This document shows positions 6,389 through 6,578 of a stretch of 6,578 nt of DNA, piece after piece; position 1 is the first letter of the stretch, and each line of letters opens with the position of its first letter. Position numbers and translations under genes: made by a program. Under the pieces are notes generated by a model. The model saw only the letters and a list, made by a program, of their open reading frames with translations. It was not told the origin of the DNA and did no database searches. The stretch is from Propionivibrio sp. (GTDB lineage Bacteria; Pseudomonadota; Gammaproteobacteria; Burkholderiales; Rhodocyclaceae): the NCBI GenBank assembly GCA_003249625.1, contig QKII01000434.1, forward strand, positions 1-6,578, given 5' to 3'.

Positions 6389-6578
6389 GGCGCGCCAGCC
6401 TGCCACGAAACGGACGGCAACCGCCGCGACCTGTTCGGCGGTCATTCCCGGCTTGTAAAGCGCCGAACCGAGACCGAAGCCAGTGGCACCGGCATCGACG
6501 TACGGCTGCATGTTGTCCGGCGTAATACCGCCGACCGGCAGCAGACGCGTGCCCTTGGGCAGGACTACGCGAATCGCC
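6374..6578 (-). CDS. dgoA: 2-dehydro-3-deoxy-6-phosphogalactonate aldolase (KDPG/KDPGal aldolase family), C-terminal 67 residues
   Basis: Read on the minus strand, the frame enters at the window end and stops at a TGA (6376-6374), giving the last 67 residues of a roughly 200-residue enzyme. The family splits KDPG or KDPGal into pyruvate and glyceraldehyde 3-phosphate in Entner-Doudoroff or De Ley-Doudoroff pathways. Visible motifs are LPKGTRLLPVGGITPDNM (6-23), where the GGI/GGV-TP loop binds the substrate phosphate, and AGATGFGLGSALYKPG (29-44). The G-x-GLGS-LY-G pattern is typical of DgoA, whereas Eda usually has an IGGSWL-type sequence there. The Schiff-base lysine and catalytic glutamate lie outside the window. 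Its 3' end runs 15 bases into the end of the convergent cyclase gene. A broad-specificity Eda-type enzyme remains possible. Confidence 0.85.
   Translation of the reverse strand, partial: AIRVVLPKGTRLLPVGGITPDNMQPYVDAGATGFGLGSALYKPGMTAEQVAAVAVRFVAGWRALSGR

Noticed and set aside
1..6578. CRISPR arrays, tRNA or rRNA genes, insertion sequences, attachment sites
   Set aside because: No spaced direct repeats, no tRNA-like cloverleaf sequence, no transposase or terminal repeats seen; nearly all the window is coding.

Overview
The window looks like a chromosomal piece of a fairly GC-rich proteobacterium, most likely a betaproteobacterium of the Rhodocyclales type (Azoarcus, Dechloromonas, Accumulibacter and relatives). 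This placement rests on codon use, the MSHA-like gene set and overall protein style; it is a judgement from reading, not from a search.

Positions 1-4985 (+ strand) are the downstream part of one tightly packed operon for an envelope-spanning type IV filament machine of the MSHA / type IV pilus / type II secretion superfamily. In order it encodes: the C-terminal part of the inner-membrane platform protein (GspF/PilC/MshG family, cut by the window start); a GspL-like protein with an actin-like cytoplasmic part, one membrane helix and a PilN-like periplasmic domain; a PilO/GspM-like single-pass coiled-coil protein; a small exported protein resembling MshK/PilP/GspC connectors; a large atypical minor pseudopilin without Glu5 and with calcium-loop-like motifs; and a classical Glu5 pseudopilin. 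The first three junctions after the platform gene are a 9-base gap and two ATGA overlaps. The two pseudopilin genes overlap out of frame by 67 bases. The assembly ATPase, secretin, major pilin and prepilin peptidase are not in the window and would be expected nearby, probably upstream.

Positions 4986-5068 are an 83-base gap with a candidate sigma70-type promoter overlapped by an inverted repeat. It precedes a separate gene (5069-6388, +) for a six-helix membrane class III adenylate cyclase with a complete set of catalytic residues. Convergent to it, and overlapping its stop by 15 bases, is the 3' end of a KDPG/KDPGal aldolase gene (6374-6578, - strand), most like DgoA. This marks a return to ordinary sugar-acid metabolism.

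If the machine works like its relatives, the GspL-, PilO- and MshK-like proteins form the inner-membrane alignment complex, the platform protein couples it to an ATPase, and the two related pseudopilins form or prime the filament tip. The neighbouring cyclase could link envelope or surface state to cAMP, but only proximity supports that. The most noteworthy points are the paralogous pseudopilin pair, the EF-hand-like loop in the non-Glu5 member, and their long out-of-frame overlap.
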